Shown one piece after another: positions 1 through 6,277 of a DNA stretch of 7,281 nucleotides (its first letter is position 1; each line of letters begins with the position of its first letter). The notes beneath the pieces were generated by a model. The model had not been told where the DNA came from. It did no database searches and worked only from the letters and a program-made list of their open reading frames with translations. This DNA is from an uncultured Chthonomonas sp. Its GTDB lineage: Bacteria > Armatimonadota > Chthonomonadetes > Chthonomonadales > CAJBBX01. Both the position numbers and the translations under genes were made by a program. Location of the stretch: assembly GCA_903886985.1 (NCBI GenBank), contig CAISOI010000538.1, forward strand, positions 1-7,281, given 5' to 3'.

Positions 1-834
1 CTGTTCACTACCCCGCCGGCTAAGTCACAAGTCGGCATTCGTAAATCGTTAGCGGAGCAAGGCTATTTTTTGTCATGCCAATGTTTTCTAACCGATGACA
101 TGGTAGTTTGTAAAGCCGAAGATGACGTCCTAATTAGAACTACAGCAACGGTGACGTGGCGTGAGGAATTAGTTAGAAATATTATTCGACTTAGGCTTGT
201 TCCAGCTAAGCCTTTCGATTTTCGTCCCGGACAGTTTATCCAATTGGCGACGCCAGCTGGTGTCAGGCGAAGTTACTCAATTGCCAGCCTTCCAGAAGAT
301 GAATATATAGAACTCCATATTCGACTGTTGGAAGGTGGTGAAATGACACAATGGATATTTCAACACATTGACATTGGGTCTGAAATGTCCATTGCCGGTC
401 CAATTGGCAATTGTTTTTACGTTCACGGTTCACTAGATAGGTCGCTACTACTCATTGGAACAGGCACGGGTCTATCCCCCCTGTTGGGAATCATTCGAGA
501 TGCCCTTAAATCTGGTCACACCGGTCCAATTCACCTGTTCCACGGTAGCTGGACCGAGGATGGGCTCTATTGCCAATCAGAATTGGTTGGTTTGGAAGAT
601 GCATACACAAACTTTCATTACTACCCATGTGCGGACAATCCCGTAAGAAATAACGTAATCCATGGACGAGCCGATCAGGTAGCTTTGGTGCGTAATCCAC
701 ATTTAAAAGGCTGGACAGTCTATCTCTGTGGTCACCCGGATATGGTTCAAAACACAAAGAAGAAGACCTTCCTTGCGGGGGCATCCATAATGGACATTTA
801 CGCTGATCCATTTGTCATCTGCCCGAAATCTTAA
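1..834 (+). CDS. 2Fe-2S ferredoxin-type FAD/NAD(P)H oxidoreductase, 5' end outside window
   Basis: Electron-transfer flavoprotein passing electrons between NAD(P)H, FAD and a plant-type 2Fe-2S centre, as in CDP-6-deoxy-glucoseen reductases and oxygenase reductase components. The frame is open to base 1, so the gene starts upstream; a TTG at 70 would be only an internal codon. Numbering from base 1, LSCQC (24-28) fits the last iron-sulfur cysteine of a ferredoxin domain whose other three cysteines would lie off-window. Next come the FAD-binding RRSYS (89-93), the nucleotide-binding GTGTGLSP (153-160), CGHPDMV (243-249) and a C-terminal ADPF (267-270), all in family order. Visible length is 277 aa; a fused ferredoxin domain would give about 330-350 aa. 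The partner oxygenase or dehydratase is not visible. The reductase call is confident; the substrate system is unknown. Confidence 0.9.
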   Translation: MFTTPPAKSQVGIRKSLAEQGYFLSCQCFLTDDMVVCKAEDDVLIRTTATVTWREELVRNIIRLRLVPAKPFDFRPGQFIQLATPAGVRRSYSIASLPEDEYIELHIRLLEGGEMTQWIFQHIDIGSEMSIAGPIGNCFYVHGSLDRSLLLIGTGTGLSPLLGIIRDALKSGHTGPIHLFHGSWTEDGLYCQSELVGLEDAYTNFHYYPCADNPVRNNVIHGRADQVALVRNPHLKGWTVYLCGHPDMVQNTKKKTFLAGASIMDIYADPFVICPKS

Positions 835-878
835 ATATTTAATGTTTCTTACTTGCTGCTGACGAACGGGCAAATAGG

Positions 879-1037
879 TTATAAGAAGGGTACGTCTAGG
901 CACAGTTCTGGATGGGGATTATAATTCGGAACTCCATTTTCCTGGTCGATGCTGCTTACCGCTGCCGCCTTCATCGTTTTTTGCAGTGTGATGTTTTGAT
1001 TGCTTAACGTGGAGATGCTATTGTTCCCGACGCACAT
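879..1037 (-). CDS. possible small protein of 52 aa, unrecognised
   Basis: A short ATG-to-TAA frame with a GGTGGG-like stretch 2 bp before the ATG, which is close for a ribosome site. The protein begins MCVGNNSISTLSNQN, then a short amphipathic stretch (about 8-25), and ends PHPELCLDVPFL. Codon choice resembles neighbouring genes, with many C- and G-ending codons. The same frame stays open for some 35 codons upstream of a TAA at about 1064, so it could be the tail of a longer broken gene. No family is recognised. A plus-strand frame over the same bases (from 912, interrupted by a TAA at 1005) also looks partly protein-like, so the coding strand is uncertain. The rest of the 835-1152 gap shows nothing I can name. 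Confidence 0.3.
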   Translation of the reverse strand: MCVGNNSISTLSNQNITLQKTMKAAAVSSIDQENGVPNYNPHPELCLDVPFL

Positions 1038-1152
1038 GACCCACCATTTATGGTTTCTTTAACAGGAAATAGGGCATTGGAACCTATTGAAAAGGAACCT
1101 CACGAAAAGATCACTCGTGCGATGACACGTCTGTCCGGGTCAGACTTGCTAG

Positions 1153-1464
1153 TTAGACGATTCGATTATGGTTTCTTGCTTGATTGTGGAGGACGTTCGT
1201 CCTTACACGCCACATCGATAAGAAAGCCAAACTGCCGAGCAAGCGTATTACGGATAGAAACGTGATTGTTTGCGTAGTCAGTCCCATCATAACCTCGACT
1301 GTACTGGCGACCAACAGGAGAAATACAAGGATGCCGATCACTATGTGCGTTGCCCGCGATGCTTTCCGTTTGAACAGCCCGATACCAAAGGCAACCAAGC
1401 CCAATGCAAGCAGGGCGAAAACGGTAATAATGTAATAGTAGATGAAATAGCCTGTGAATTCCAT
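1153..1464 (-). CDS. small integral membrane protein
   Basis: Protein of 103 aa, not recognised as a named family. Hydrophobic segments lie at about residues 5-31 and 38-60, with a weaker third at about 66-85. A KRK cluster (32-34) sits between the first two, and the tail is polar and basic. A longer frame back to 1548 exists but would overlap the DUF4288 gene by 68 bp. The ATG at 1464 is preferred because it starts 16 bp after that gene's TAA and the hydrophobic core begins right there. The ribosome site is weak (an ACGGAC-like stretch), which suggests translation coupled to the upstream gene. Likely co-transcribed with DUF4288; a joint function is inference from spacing only. Confidence 0.65.
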   Translation of the reverse strand: MEFTGYFIYYYIITVFALLALGLVAFGIGLFKRKASRATHIVIGILVFLLLVASTVEVMMGLTTQTITFLSVIRLLGSLAFLSMWRVRTNVLHNQARNHNRIV

Positions 1465-1480
1465 TATTTTGTTCGTCCGT

Positions 1481-1831
1481 TTAACAAACGTCACTCCAGT
1501 TTCGAGTGCGTTCGCTGCCATCATCATGGTATCGGTCGAGGAAAGCATCTTTGTCGAGATCGCTCAGCCGCATAAGAGAATACACTTCCGACCCATCAGC
1601 AATTTCTCGTTCATAGAGATGATAAGCACTGATGAAGCCAGCATAATGAACCGTTCCGTCACCTTTGGCATATTCCAGTGCTTCGGCTTCACCTAAAACT
1701 ATAGCCTCATCCAAACTTCCTGATTTAAGAACGACAACTCGCTCTTCATACATCACTTTTCCGGTGTCTTCGGAAAGTTCGTCATGTATAAAGATGCATT
1801 TCACGGAGTACCAAGGCTCCTCATCCTGCAT
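1481..1831 (-). CDS. DUF4288 domain-containing protein
   Basis: Soluble 116-aa protein matching the remembered DUF4288 pattern. It has an early WYSVK (7-11), then a YEERVVVLKS strand (about 28-37) and an acidic helix DEAIVLGEAEALEYA, followed by GSEVYSLMR and an SDL-containing acidic C-terminal region. The family has no established biochemical function; members are often small lone proteins in accessory regions. The ATG at 1831 has an AGAGG ribosome site 7 bp upstream, which supports this start. It lies 98 bp downstream of the 204-aa gene on the same strand and is followed 16 bp later by a small membrane protein. Family call from sequence pattern alone. Confidence 0.75.
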   Translation of the reverse strand: MQDEEPWYSVKCIFIHDELSEDTGKVMYEERVVVLKSGSLDEAIVLGEAEALEYAKGDGTVHYAGFISAYHLYEREIADGSEVYSLMRLSDLDKDAFLDRYHDDGSERTRNWSDVC

Positions 1832-1838
1832 TTTCTAA

Positions 1839-1843
1839 CCTCT
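1839..1843 (-). promoter_or_regulatory. ribosome binding site of the DUF4288 gene
   Basis: AGAGG on the minus strand, 7 bp before the ATG at 1831. It supports that start and shows the gene can be translated independently of the 204-aa gene upstream. Confidence 0.6.
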
Positions 1844-1929
1844 CAAAACGTGTGGACTTAATGTTATTAATAAAATAGTGATAGACCATGAAAGTGAACG
1901 ATTCGCTCATTTGGGGCAGAAAGTCCTGT

Positions 1930-2544
1930 TTAGGCGGACATGTTGGGTCTGCTGAAAGTCTGCTTCTCAGCTTCACCGCTGTCCGTCTGGGTAATGTATC
2001 CAAAGGTGTTTTCGTCAATCCATCCGATCACTTCCTTACAATAGTTCCGCTCGAATTCCGGAAACGGTAAATTGGCGGGATCCGAGAAGTCAAAGAAAAC
2101 AATCTCATAAAGATCGCCCCAATAACACCCTTCGACCGCAAGGATTGTTCCGTCGAGTGAGGCATGCACAACCACCCAACAGAAGCCCATTCCCTTAAGG
2201 GCATCCTCATGAAGATAAAAATCATTACGCCCCGAAGGCAATGTAATGACGTTGTAGCCCTGATAATCTTCACCGCAGAGCAGATACTCTTCGCCGTTTC
2301 TATGTGAAACCCATGCGTGCCAGAAGCCAGAGTAATTTCTCTTGATCTCACATACTATATGGTCAGAATCGGCCTGACGTACAATTCCTCGGGAGAAATT
2401 GCCGCGCTTACGGGGTCCATATTCGGAGACCTCCAAAGTGTAATTCCCATATGGTGATTTGAAAAATTCCGTCGAGTTATCAATCAATGAGAGTTTATTG
2501 AATTCTTCACTTATCTCTTTTCGAGTCTGCTCAATGTAATCCAC
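1930..2544 (-). CDS. conserved-looking hypothetical protein, 204 aa
   Basis: Soluble protein with no signal peptide or membrane segment; function unknown. It is rich in aromatic residues and reads like a beta-rich fold. Notable stretches are YGNYTLEVSEYGP (about 32-44), GFWHAWVSHRNG (about 73-84), EEYLLCGEDYQGYNVI (about 85-100), then GFCWVVVHASLDG, VEGCYWGDLYEIVFFDF and GWIDENTFGYI. I associate this pattern with uncharacterised bacterial proteins of similar length but cannot name a family. The start is a GTG at 2544 with an in-frame stop 12 bp before it and only a weak purine stretch as ribosome site; a nearby ATG at about 2560 is in another frame. The gene probably heads a minus-strand run with DUF4288 and the small membrane protein. 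Confidence 0.8.
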   Translation of the reverse strand: MDYIEQTRKEISEEFNKLSLIDNSTEFFKSPYGNYTLEVSEYGPRKRGNFSRGIVRQADSDHIVCEIKRNYSGFWHAWVSHRNGEEYLLCGEDYQGYNVITLPSGRNDFYLHEDALKGMGFCWVVVHASLDGTILAVEGCYWGDLYEIVFFDFSDPANLPFPEFERNYCKEVIGWIDENTFGYITQTDSGEAEKQTFSRPNMSA

Positions 2545-2595
2545 GTTTTTGACTTTTCATAGAAGAACTTACCTAACTATATCCGCCAATAATAA

Positions 2596-3018
2596 GCCCA
2601 CCCCGACCAATTTTGTAAACCGCATGACAACCCACTTTCGCTTTCAGATAAACTGCCAAATGGAGAGATATGCTCTACAGTTGAGGGTACCTACGTGAAT
2701 CCCAAATTCACAGACATAACCCCCTTAACGGCGTCGGACATTTCCTATATCTCGAAGAGTTAACTCAAGGCTTACGGGATTGACAATGTGGATAATGTCG
2801 AATTCCGATTATTGGGCGACGATTTGGTCACTGTTGGTTAATTAAATATTGACGCCGAAACTTCTAATAAAGCTCGTAGTTTGGTGTCCTTAATTTATGT
2901 CTCTGCCCACCTTTTCGTACGAATTAGAACGATTGACCACTATAGATATCATGGGGTTGTTTGTGGTAAGGACATCTATACAGTTGGTGCGAAATACCAC
3001 TTTTCTCCCAATAGCTGA
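2596..3018 (+). pseudogene. remnant of an unrecognised protein gene with two in-frame stops
   Basis: One reading frame of 140 codons before a TGA at 3016. It reads as plausible protein throughout but is cut by TAA at 2761-2763 and at 2839-2841. Between them it gives GTYVNPKFTDITPLTASDIS, then LKAYGIDNVDNVEFRLLGDD, and after the second stop LNIDAETSNKARSLVSLIYV and a tail ending in YHGVVCGKDIYTVGAKYHFS. No in-frame start codon or ribosome site is seen, and the frame is closed upstream by a TAA at 2593, so the 5' end is also lost. Each TAA is one C-to-T change from CAA (Gln). A chance open frame is possible, because 140 codons with two stops is only mildly unusual. The continuous protein-like composition across both stops argues for decay. 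The family is not identified. Confidence 0.5.
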
Positions 3019-3038
3019 TCAGTTTACTCCCAAAGATG

Positions 3039-3497
3039 TCATTCAGTGGTTGGCTTGTTTGAGCTTAAGATTTTTGGCCTCATTACTCCGTACAACCGAA
3101 GCACGCAATAAACACCAAAAAGGAATGCGATTGTCATCGAAATTATGTTAATGACGGCAACGTTTCGGGCAGTGGATGTTAGAAAGCAACCCTTCACCAA
3201 CCAAATCGCGCTCAGTACAAGTCCAAGGTAATACCCTTTGGCAGTGCCACTTTTAATCCATTTTCCTGCAAAGTAACCAACAAGGCAATATAACAGTAGC
3301 CAAATGCCAGTTCCAAAGGATATTCCTGTTAGCGCACGATTGATCCCCCAATCGTCCGGTCCCTTGGATCGGGAGATTAAGAGCCCAAGTGAAATTGAAA
3401 GCAATGATAATCCCATTGCAACGATGGAAAGACAGTAGAGCAGGGTTCCGACTACTTTGTCTGCTTTGAAATTGGTTGGTGCTGATTTAGTGTCCAC
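3039..3497 (-). CDS. four-helix integral membrane protein
   Basis: Protein of 152 aa with a short polar N-terminus and four likely membrane helices at about 15-41, 55-78, 86-106 and 113-133, ending in a basic then polar tail (RPKILSSNKPTTE). No enzymatic motif is seen, and the family and role are not recognised. The start is a GTG at 3497 rather than the upstream ATG at 3527: a strong AAAGGAG lies 5 bp before the GTG, and nothing comparable precedes the ATG. It lies 137 bp downstream of the DinB-like gene on the same strand and converges on the pseudogene remnant ending at 3018. Confidence 0.8.
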   Translation of the reverse strand: MDTKSAPTNFKADKVVGTLLYCLSIVAMGLSLLSISLGLLISRSKGPDDWGINRALTGISFGTGIWLLLYCLVGYFAGKWIKSGTAKGYYLGLVLSAIWLVKGCFLTSTARNVAVINIISMTIAFLFGVYCVLRLYGVMRPKILSSNKPTTE

Positions 3498-3502
3498 AGT
3501 AA

Positions 3503-3509
3503 CTCCTTT
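3503..3509 (-). promoter_or_regulatory. ribosome binding site fixing a GTG start
   Basis: AAAGGAG on the minus strand, 5 bp before the GTG at 3497. It lies inside the frame that would be used by the upstream ATG at 3527, and so decides the start of the membrane protein. Confidence 0.75.
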
Positions 3510-3634
3510 GCAAAATGTATAAGACATTGTTTCAGCATTGCTTAGAAATATCCTGCAAAAGATGACTTAGCACTTGTCGCGATCTCGGCGGAATTGAACA
3601 ATGCTCCCTTTTACCGGAAGATAGTATTCCCAAT

Positions 3635-4141
3635 TTAATTATCTGGCGTTGTCTCTCCAAGCAAATGCCGTACAGAGTATATCTGACCCGCATGATAACC
3701 CACGTGAAAAATAGTGTACTTTAGAGATTCTCCATATGTCCACCAATCCCCCCAACCGGGCATTTTGCCAGCAAGGTCCACGTTCAGTGACTTGAAATAC
3801 GCCAGAGATTCCTCATGGACCCTCAGCCATTCCTTCAAGACATGTTCCGCGGACATCGCCAAATGCTGCTCGGATGGTTGGGTTTCGATAGTGCCCGGAT
3901 AGTAAGAAAAGCGCTGATCGATCAACGGACTACTCACGTGGCATTTCGATAAGTCCGGTGGGTTGCCACCTTCTCCAGAAAACCGCGTCGCCTGCCAGTA
4001 ACAGACGTGCCCGGCTATCTCCCCGATGGAGAGGAGACCGGGAGCGGGGCGCTTCCAGACGTTTTGGTCCTGCAGACCGTCGAAGACACACTTCACTTCG
4101 AAATAAGTGAGTTCGAGGACAGATAAATAGGCTTCAAGCAT
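3635..4141 (-). CDS. DinB family protein (putative metal-dependent)
   Basis: 168-aa DinB/YfiT-like four-helix protein. The family binds a divalent metal through three histidines; some members are thiol transferases using bacillithiol or mycothiol, and many are uncharacterised. Here H45 (in GEIAGHVCYWQ), H146 and H150 (in FHVGYHAGQ) are the expected triad. The first helix (about 1-25) and the final HAGQIYSVRHLLG match the family, and the length is typical. The start is ATG 4141, with TAAGGAG 8 bp upstream. The gene diverges from the 195-aa gene at 4364 across a 222-bp gap that must hold both promoters. The catalytic activity cannot be told from sequence. Confidence 0.85.
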   Translation of the reverse strand: MLEAYLSVLELTYFEVKCVFDGLQDQNVWKRPAPGLLSIGEIAGHVCYWQATRFSGEGGNPPDLSKCHVSSPLIDQRFSYYPGTIETQPSEQHLAMSAEHVLKEWLRVHEESLAYFKSLNVDLAGKMPGWGDWWTYGESLKYTIFHVGYHAGQIYSVRHLLGETTPDN

Positions 4142-4149
4142 GTTTATGA

Positions 4150-4156
4150 CTCCTTA
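4150..4156 (-). promoter_or_regulatory. ribosome binding site of the DinB-like gene
   Basis: TAAGGAG on the minus strand, 8 bp before the ATG at 4141; a strong site that supports this start. Confidence 0.7.
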
Positions 4157-4363
4157 GGTTAAGTATGAACGAAATGACGTCGTGGAACATAACTTGGATA
4201 TGCTTTTGTCCGATTGATACGTTTGATTTTGGATGAATAACATCACCGCTCCGAGCACTTCTCGACATCAGATTTTTCATAAAATATGGCGACTTTGTTT
4301 CGACGCGACCTTCCGCGAAGTTATTACCAAGTCCATTGAGTAGCTGGTATAGTTGCCTTAATT

Positions 4364-4951
4364 ATGAACGAGACTAAAAGGACAGTATTGGACTGGGTAC
4401 ATCTACCAGCGGGCGTTGAACCGGAATCTTATTGGCGTTGTTTGCACGACGCCATCCTCATTTCTTGTAAGACCGATCTTTTGGCTCGAACCGTCACCTT
4501 AGAATTCAGTGTGTTTTACTTGAAGGATGGGGTCACAGACCTTACCTTTTTCATTACCTTTGGAGCGGTGAAATCTACACGCGCAATTGTACGCGTCCGT
4601 TGGCCAGGAGCGTTGCCTCAGGTTGAAGGACTTCCATCTGATGAGAGTCGCCGGTTGCTCGACGAACATTACTCCAAATGGAGCGAGCGTTCGATAGATT
4701 GGCATTATTTCGAAGAAGTATTATCCACAGAGACTTATGACATATTGGATGCGAATTTGGCGAGTACGGGTGAGCAAGGTGCGTTCCAAATGGGCGGAAT
4801 ACTCGATGGGGATGTATTTGACGATCAATGGTGTATGATTACCATTCAATTTGGAACGGTCAGTGCATCTCGGAGTGACGGAGAACCGTTCTGTCTCTCG
4901 GAATTTCTGGAGATTGGTCGCAGTTATTGGGACACCTTTGGCAAGAGGTGA
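4364..4951 (+). CDS. hypothetical protein, 195 aa
   Basis: Soluble acidic protein of unknown function, with no signal peptide or membrane segment. The N-terminal part YWRCLHDAILISCKTDLLAR (about 23-42), followed by a VTLEFSVFYL strand, resembles the LHD-plus-strands opening of small beta-rich proteins found as orphan or immunity-like genes; this is a weak likeness, not a family call. The C-terminal half has DDQWCMITIQFGTVSASRSDG and an FLEIGRSYWDTF helix. The ATG at 4364 has no clear ribosome site, so the start is less certain than the frame. It is the only intact plus-strand gene between the reductase and the right edge, and it converges with the PIN toxin gene 75 bp away. Confidence 0.75.
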   Translation: MNETKRTVLDWVHLPAGVEPESYWRCLHDAILISCKTDLLARTVTLEFSVFYLKDGVTDLTFFITFGAVKSTRAIVRVRWPGALPQVEGLPSDESRRLLDEHYSKWSERSIDWHYFEEVLSTETYDILDANLASTGEQGAFQMGGILDGDVFDDQWCMITIQFGTVSASRSDGEPFCLSEFLEIGRSYWDTFGKR

Positions 4952-5026
4952 ATGTTGACTGCATTAGAACGTATTCGGTCGTGATGGCTATATGTACCCA
5001 TCCCCAGATATCATTTCATCGGATAT

Positions 5027-5449
5027 TTAGACAATGCGACGTGATATCAGAACGGAGAACCCCTCCTGTACAAAGTGCCGATCATTCGTCAAGACTTCTG
5101 CAATACCTTGATCTCGGCAGGTGTTCATTGATATACAATCTGTCAAGCTGTGTCCTTTATCTAAACGGTTTTCATAAAGTGTCAACCCGTTTAAGAACGA
5201 ACTATGTGTTTGGGGCAAGACCAATACATTTTCATCCAGTAGGACACCTCGCACAATTTCAACTGCGAGGGATCGGTGATAACTATCCATGCCGGCCATG
5301 CCTGCCAGAAATTCCGTTAACACTTCGTCAGTCGTTACTATATGCAAAACCTGAAATTGTCCAACAACTTTAAGTGTCGCGTCTCTCTATTGGTCTGCGG
5401 GATTCGAAATGGCAAGCCAATAAAAAGTATCGGCAAAAACCGTCTTCAC
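5027..5449 (-). pseudogene. PIN-domain (VapC-type) toxin interrupted by an in-frame TAG
   Basis: PIN-fold ribonuclease toxin; intact relatives cleave RNA using a metal held by acidic residues. The gene starts at a GTG (5449) that overlaps the antitoxin TGA as GTGA, with the N-terminus reading VKTVFADTFYWLAISNPADQ. Codon 21 is TAG (5387-5389), and the same frame then continues without another stop to a TAA at 5027. The acidic set is all present across the break: D7 in FADT, E46 in LTEF, D104 in SLTDC and D123 in TNDRHF. Length is 140 codons, normal for the family. Relatives commonly have W at the interrupted position (NPxDQW), so TGG-to-TAG is likely. Restart at the TTG at 5347 would lack D7 and should be inactive. 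Readthrough or a sequencing error are the alternatives. Confidence 0.8.
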
Positions 5450-5712
5450 TTCTTAGGCCATCCGTAAACATAATGATCGTGTTGTTCCGCTAAGTCTGTT
5501 GGCATTTTGGCTATTTCTGTGGCAGGAATTGCCGATGTCCTTGCCAATATTTTCTCCGTAATACAAGGTCTTTGGGGAGGGACGGCGGCCGTGGAAACCT
5601 CAGGAAATTCGATCTGTTGAACAGTCACATGGAGTCGTTGTCCAGCAAAGTCATTCAATTTGGACTGAATCTCTTCGGCTGTGCCATCCATCTCAAGTAT
5701 CGGTACAGACAT
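5446..5712 (-). CDS. antitoxin-like protein paired with PIN toxin
   Basis: 88-aa protein just upstream of the PIN gene, with a 4-bp GTGA overlap, the classic layout of an antitoxin-toxin operon. The N-terminus MSVPILEMDGTAEEIQSKL is followed by AGQRLHVTV (about 24-32). A proline-rich linker (about 36-49) follows, then MPTDLAEQHDHYVYGWPKK (70-88), a tail I associate with small partners of PIN toxins; the tail would be the likely toxin-binding part (inference). The start is the ATG at 5712, with AGGAGG 7 bp upstream, rather than a longer frame to 5784 that would run into the neighbouring gene. No classical AbrB or ribbon-helix-helix motif is obvious. With its toxin broken, it may be a leftover or may still neutralise related toxins. 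Confidence 0.75.
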   Translation of the reverse strand: MSVPILEMDGTAEEIQSKLNDFAGQRLHVTVQQIEFPEVSTAAVPPQRPCITEKILARTSAIPATEIAKMPTDLAEQHDHYVYGWPKK

Positions 5713-5719
5713 TTTGGAT

Positions 5720-5725
5720 CCTCCT
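5720..5725 (-). promoter_or_regulatory. ribosome binding site of the antitoxin
   Basis: AGGAGG on the minus strand, 7 bp before the ATG at 5712. It is a consensus site that fixes the antitoxin start and favours high antitoxin translation. Confidence 0.75.
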
Positions 5726-5731
5726 GCCAAT

Positions 5732-5737
5732 ATTATA
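5732..5737 (-). promoter_or_regulatory. possible -10 element for the antitoxin-PIN operon
   Basis: A perfect TATAAT on the minus strand in the 46-bp gap between the Imm1-like and antitoxin genes. No good -35 hexamer is seen, and a transcript from here would begin at or just inside the ribosome site, so this may be chance. If real, it makes the antitoxin-PIN pair a separate unit. Confidence 0.3.
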
Positions 5738-5758
5738 CTGTAATGGCGAATTGTTCTT

Positions 5759-6277
5759 CTAATTAACAGCCTTACGCCACTCAACGACGTCCGACATTTC
5801 CTGCTTCTCCAAAAACGTTCTGATTACTTCCAGCGCAACCTCTATGGTCAGAAAGCTGTTGCGAGGCAGTTCGCAAGGTTCCCCTCCAAGACTGACTTCT
5901 ACCATCTCCTCTGCTGGGTAAGTGTTGCTCCAGACAATGAGGTCGGTATTCTTGCCGTAGGGTTTGTAGTCCATGATCTTGTAGTTGAGATGTATTCCAA
6001 ATGGTTCCTTGATGATGATATGGAGGCTTGGGCGTTCGAAGTTCGTTGAGAAGCCGGTGCCGACCAAAGTTATCCAGCCGATATATCCCGCGGAGCAGAG
6101 CCAGTAGTCCTCGCCCAATTCTGTGAGGGATTTGATTTTGTCGAGTGTGAGGTCGAAGGTCAGTTCGCCGTCGGGACCTTCGAAAGCGAGTTGTTCTATT
6201 GGCGCGATTGTGGCATCCTCGGAACGGGGATTGGACGGAGACGCTTTGCCGAAAAGGAATTCTCTAAGCTTGCTCAT
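5759..6277 (-). CDS. Imm1-like immunity-type protein (tentative)
   Basis: 172-aa soluble protein. The second half carries TYPAEEMVEVSLGGEPCELP (about 118-137), followed by a helix SFLTIEVALEVIRTFLEK and a final VVEWRKAVN. This strand-helix-W ending recalls Imm1-type immunity proteins, which in other contexts bind and block secreted or contact-delivered toxins. The likeness is from memory and only partial. No polymorphic toxin gene lies nearby. The ATG at 6277 lies inside the end of the MazF-like gene (14-bp overlap), and no good ribosome site precedes it, which suggests translation coupling. It could equally be an unrelated orphan carried with the toxin-like gene. Confidence 0.75.
   Translation of the reverse strand: MSKLREFLFGKASPSNPRSEDATIAPIEQLAFEGPDGELTFDLTLDKIKSLTELGEDYWLCSAGYIGWITLVGTGFSTNFERPSLHIIIKEPFGIHLNYKIMDYKPYGKNTDLIVWSNTYPAEEMVEVSLGGEPCELPRNSFLTIEVALEVIRTFLEKQEMSDVVEWRKAVN

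Noticed and set aside
506..811. Minus-strand 101-codon frame opposite the reductase.
   Set aside because: It lies fully inside a well-supported oxidoreductase gene and shows no family motif.
831..842. Palindrome TTAAATATTTAA at the end of the reductase gene.
   Set aside because: It is AT-only, with no GC stem or T-run, so it is not a credible terminator.
1050..1265. Plus-strand frame, extendable upstream to an ATG at 912 through a TAA at 1005, partly protein-like.
   Set aside because: It runs antisense through the C-terminus of the small membrane protein, has no recognisable motif, and competes with a cleaner minus-strand frame at 879-1037.
2897..3151. Plus-strand 84-codon frame beginning MSLPTFSYEL.
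   Set aside because: Its 3' half is antisense to the four-helix membrane protein and its 5' half overlaps a different, more protein-like frame of the proposed pseudogene.
4927..5373. Plus-strand 148-codon frame across the PIN gene.
   Set aside because: It is antisense to a clear PIN domain; its composition (many R, H, C, S) is typical of a shadow frame.
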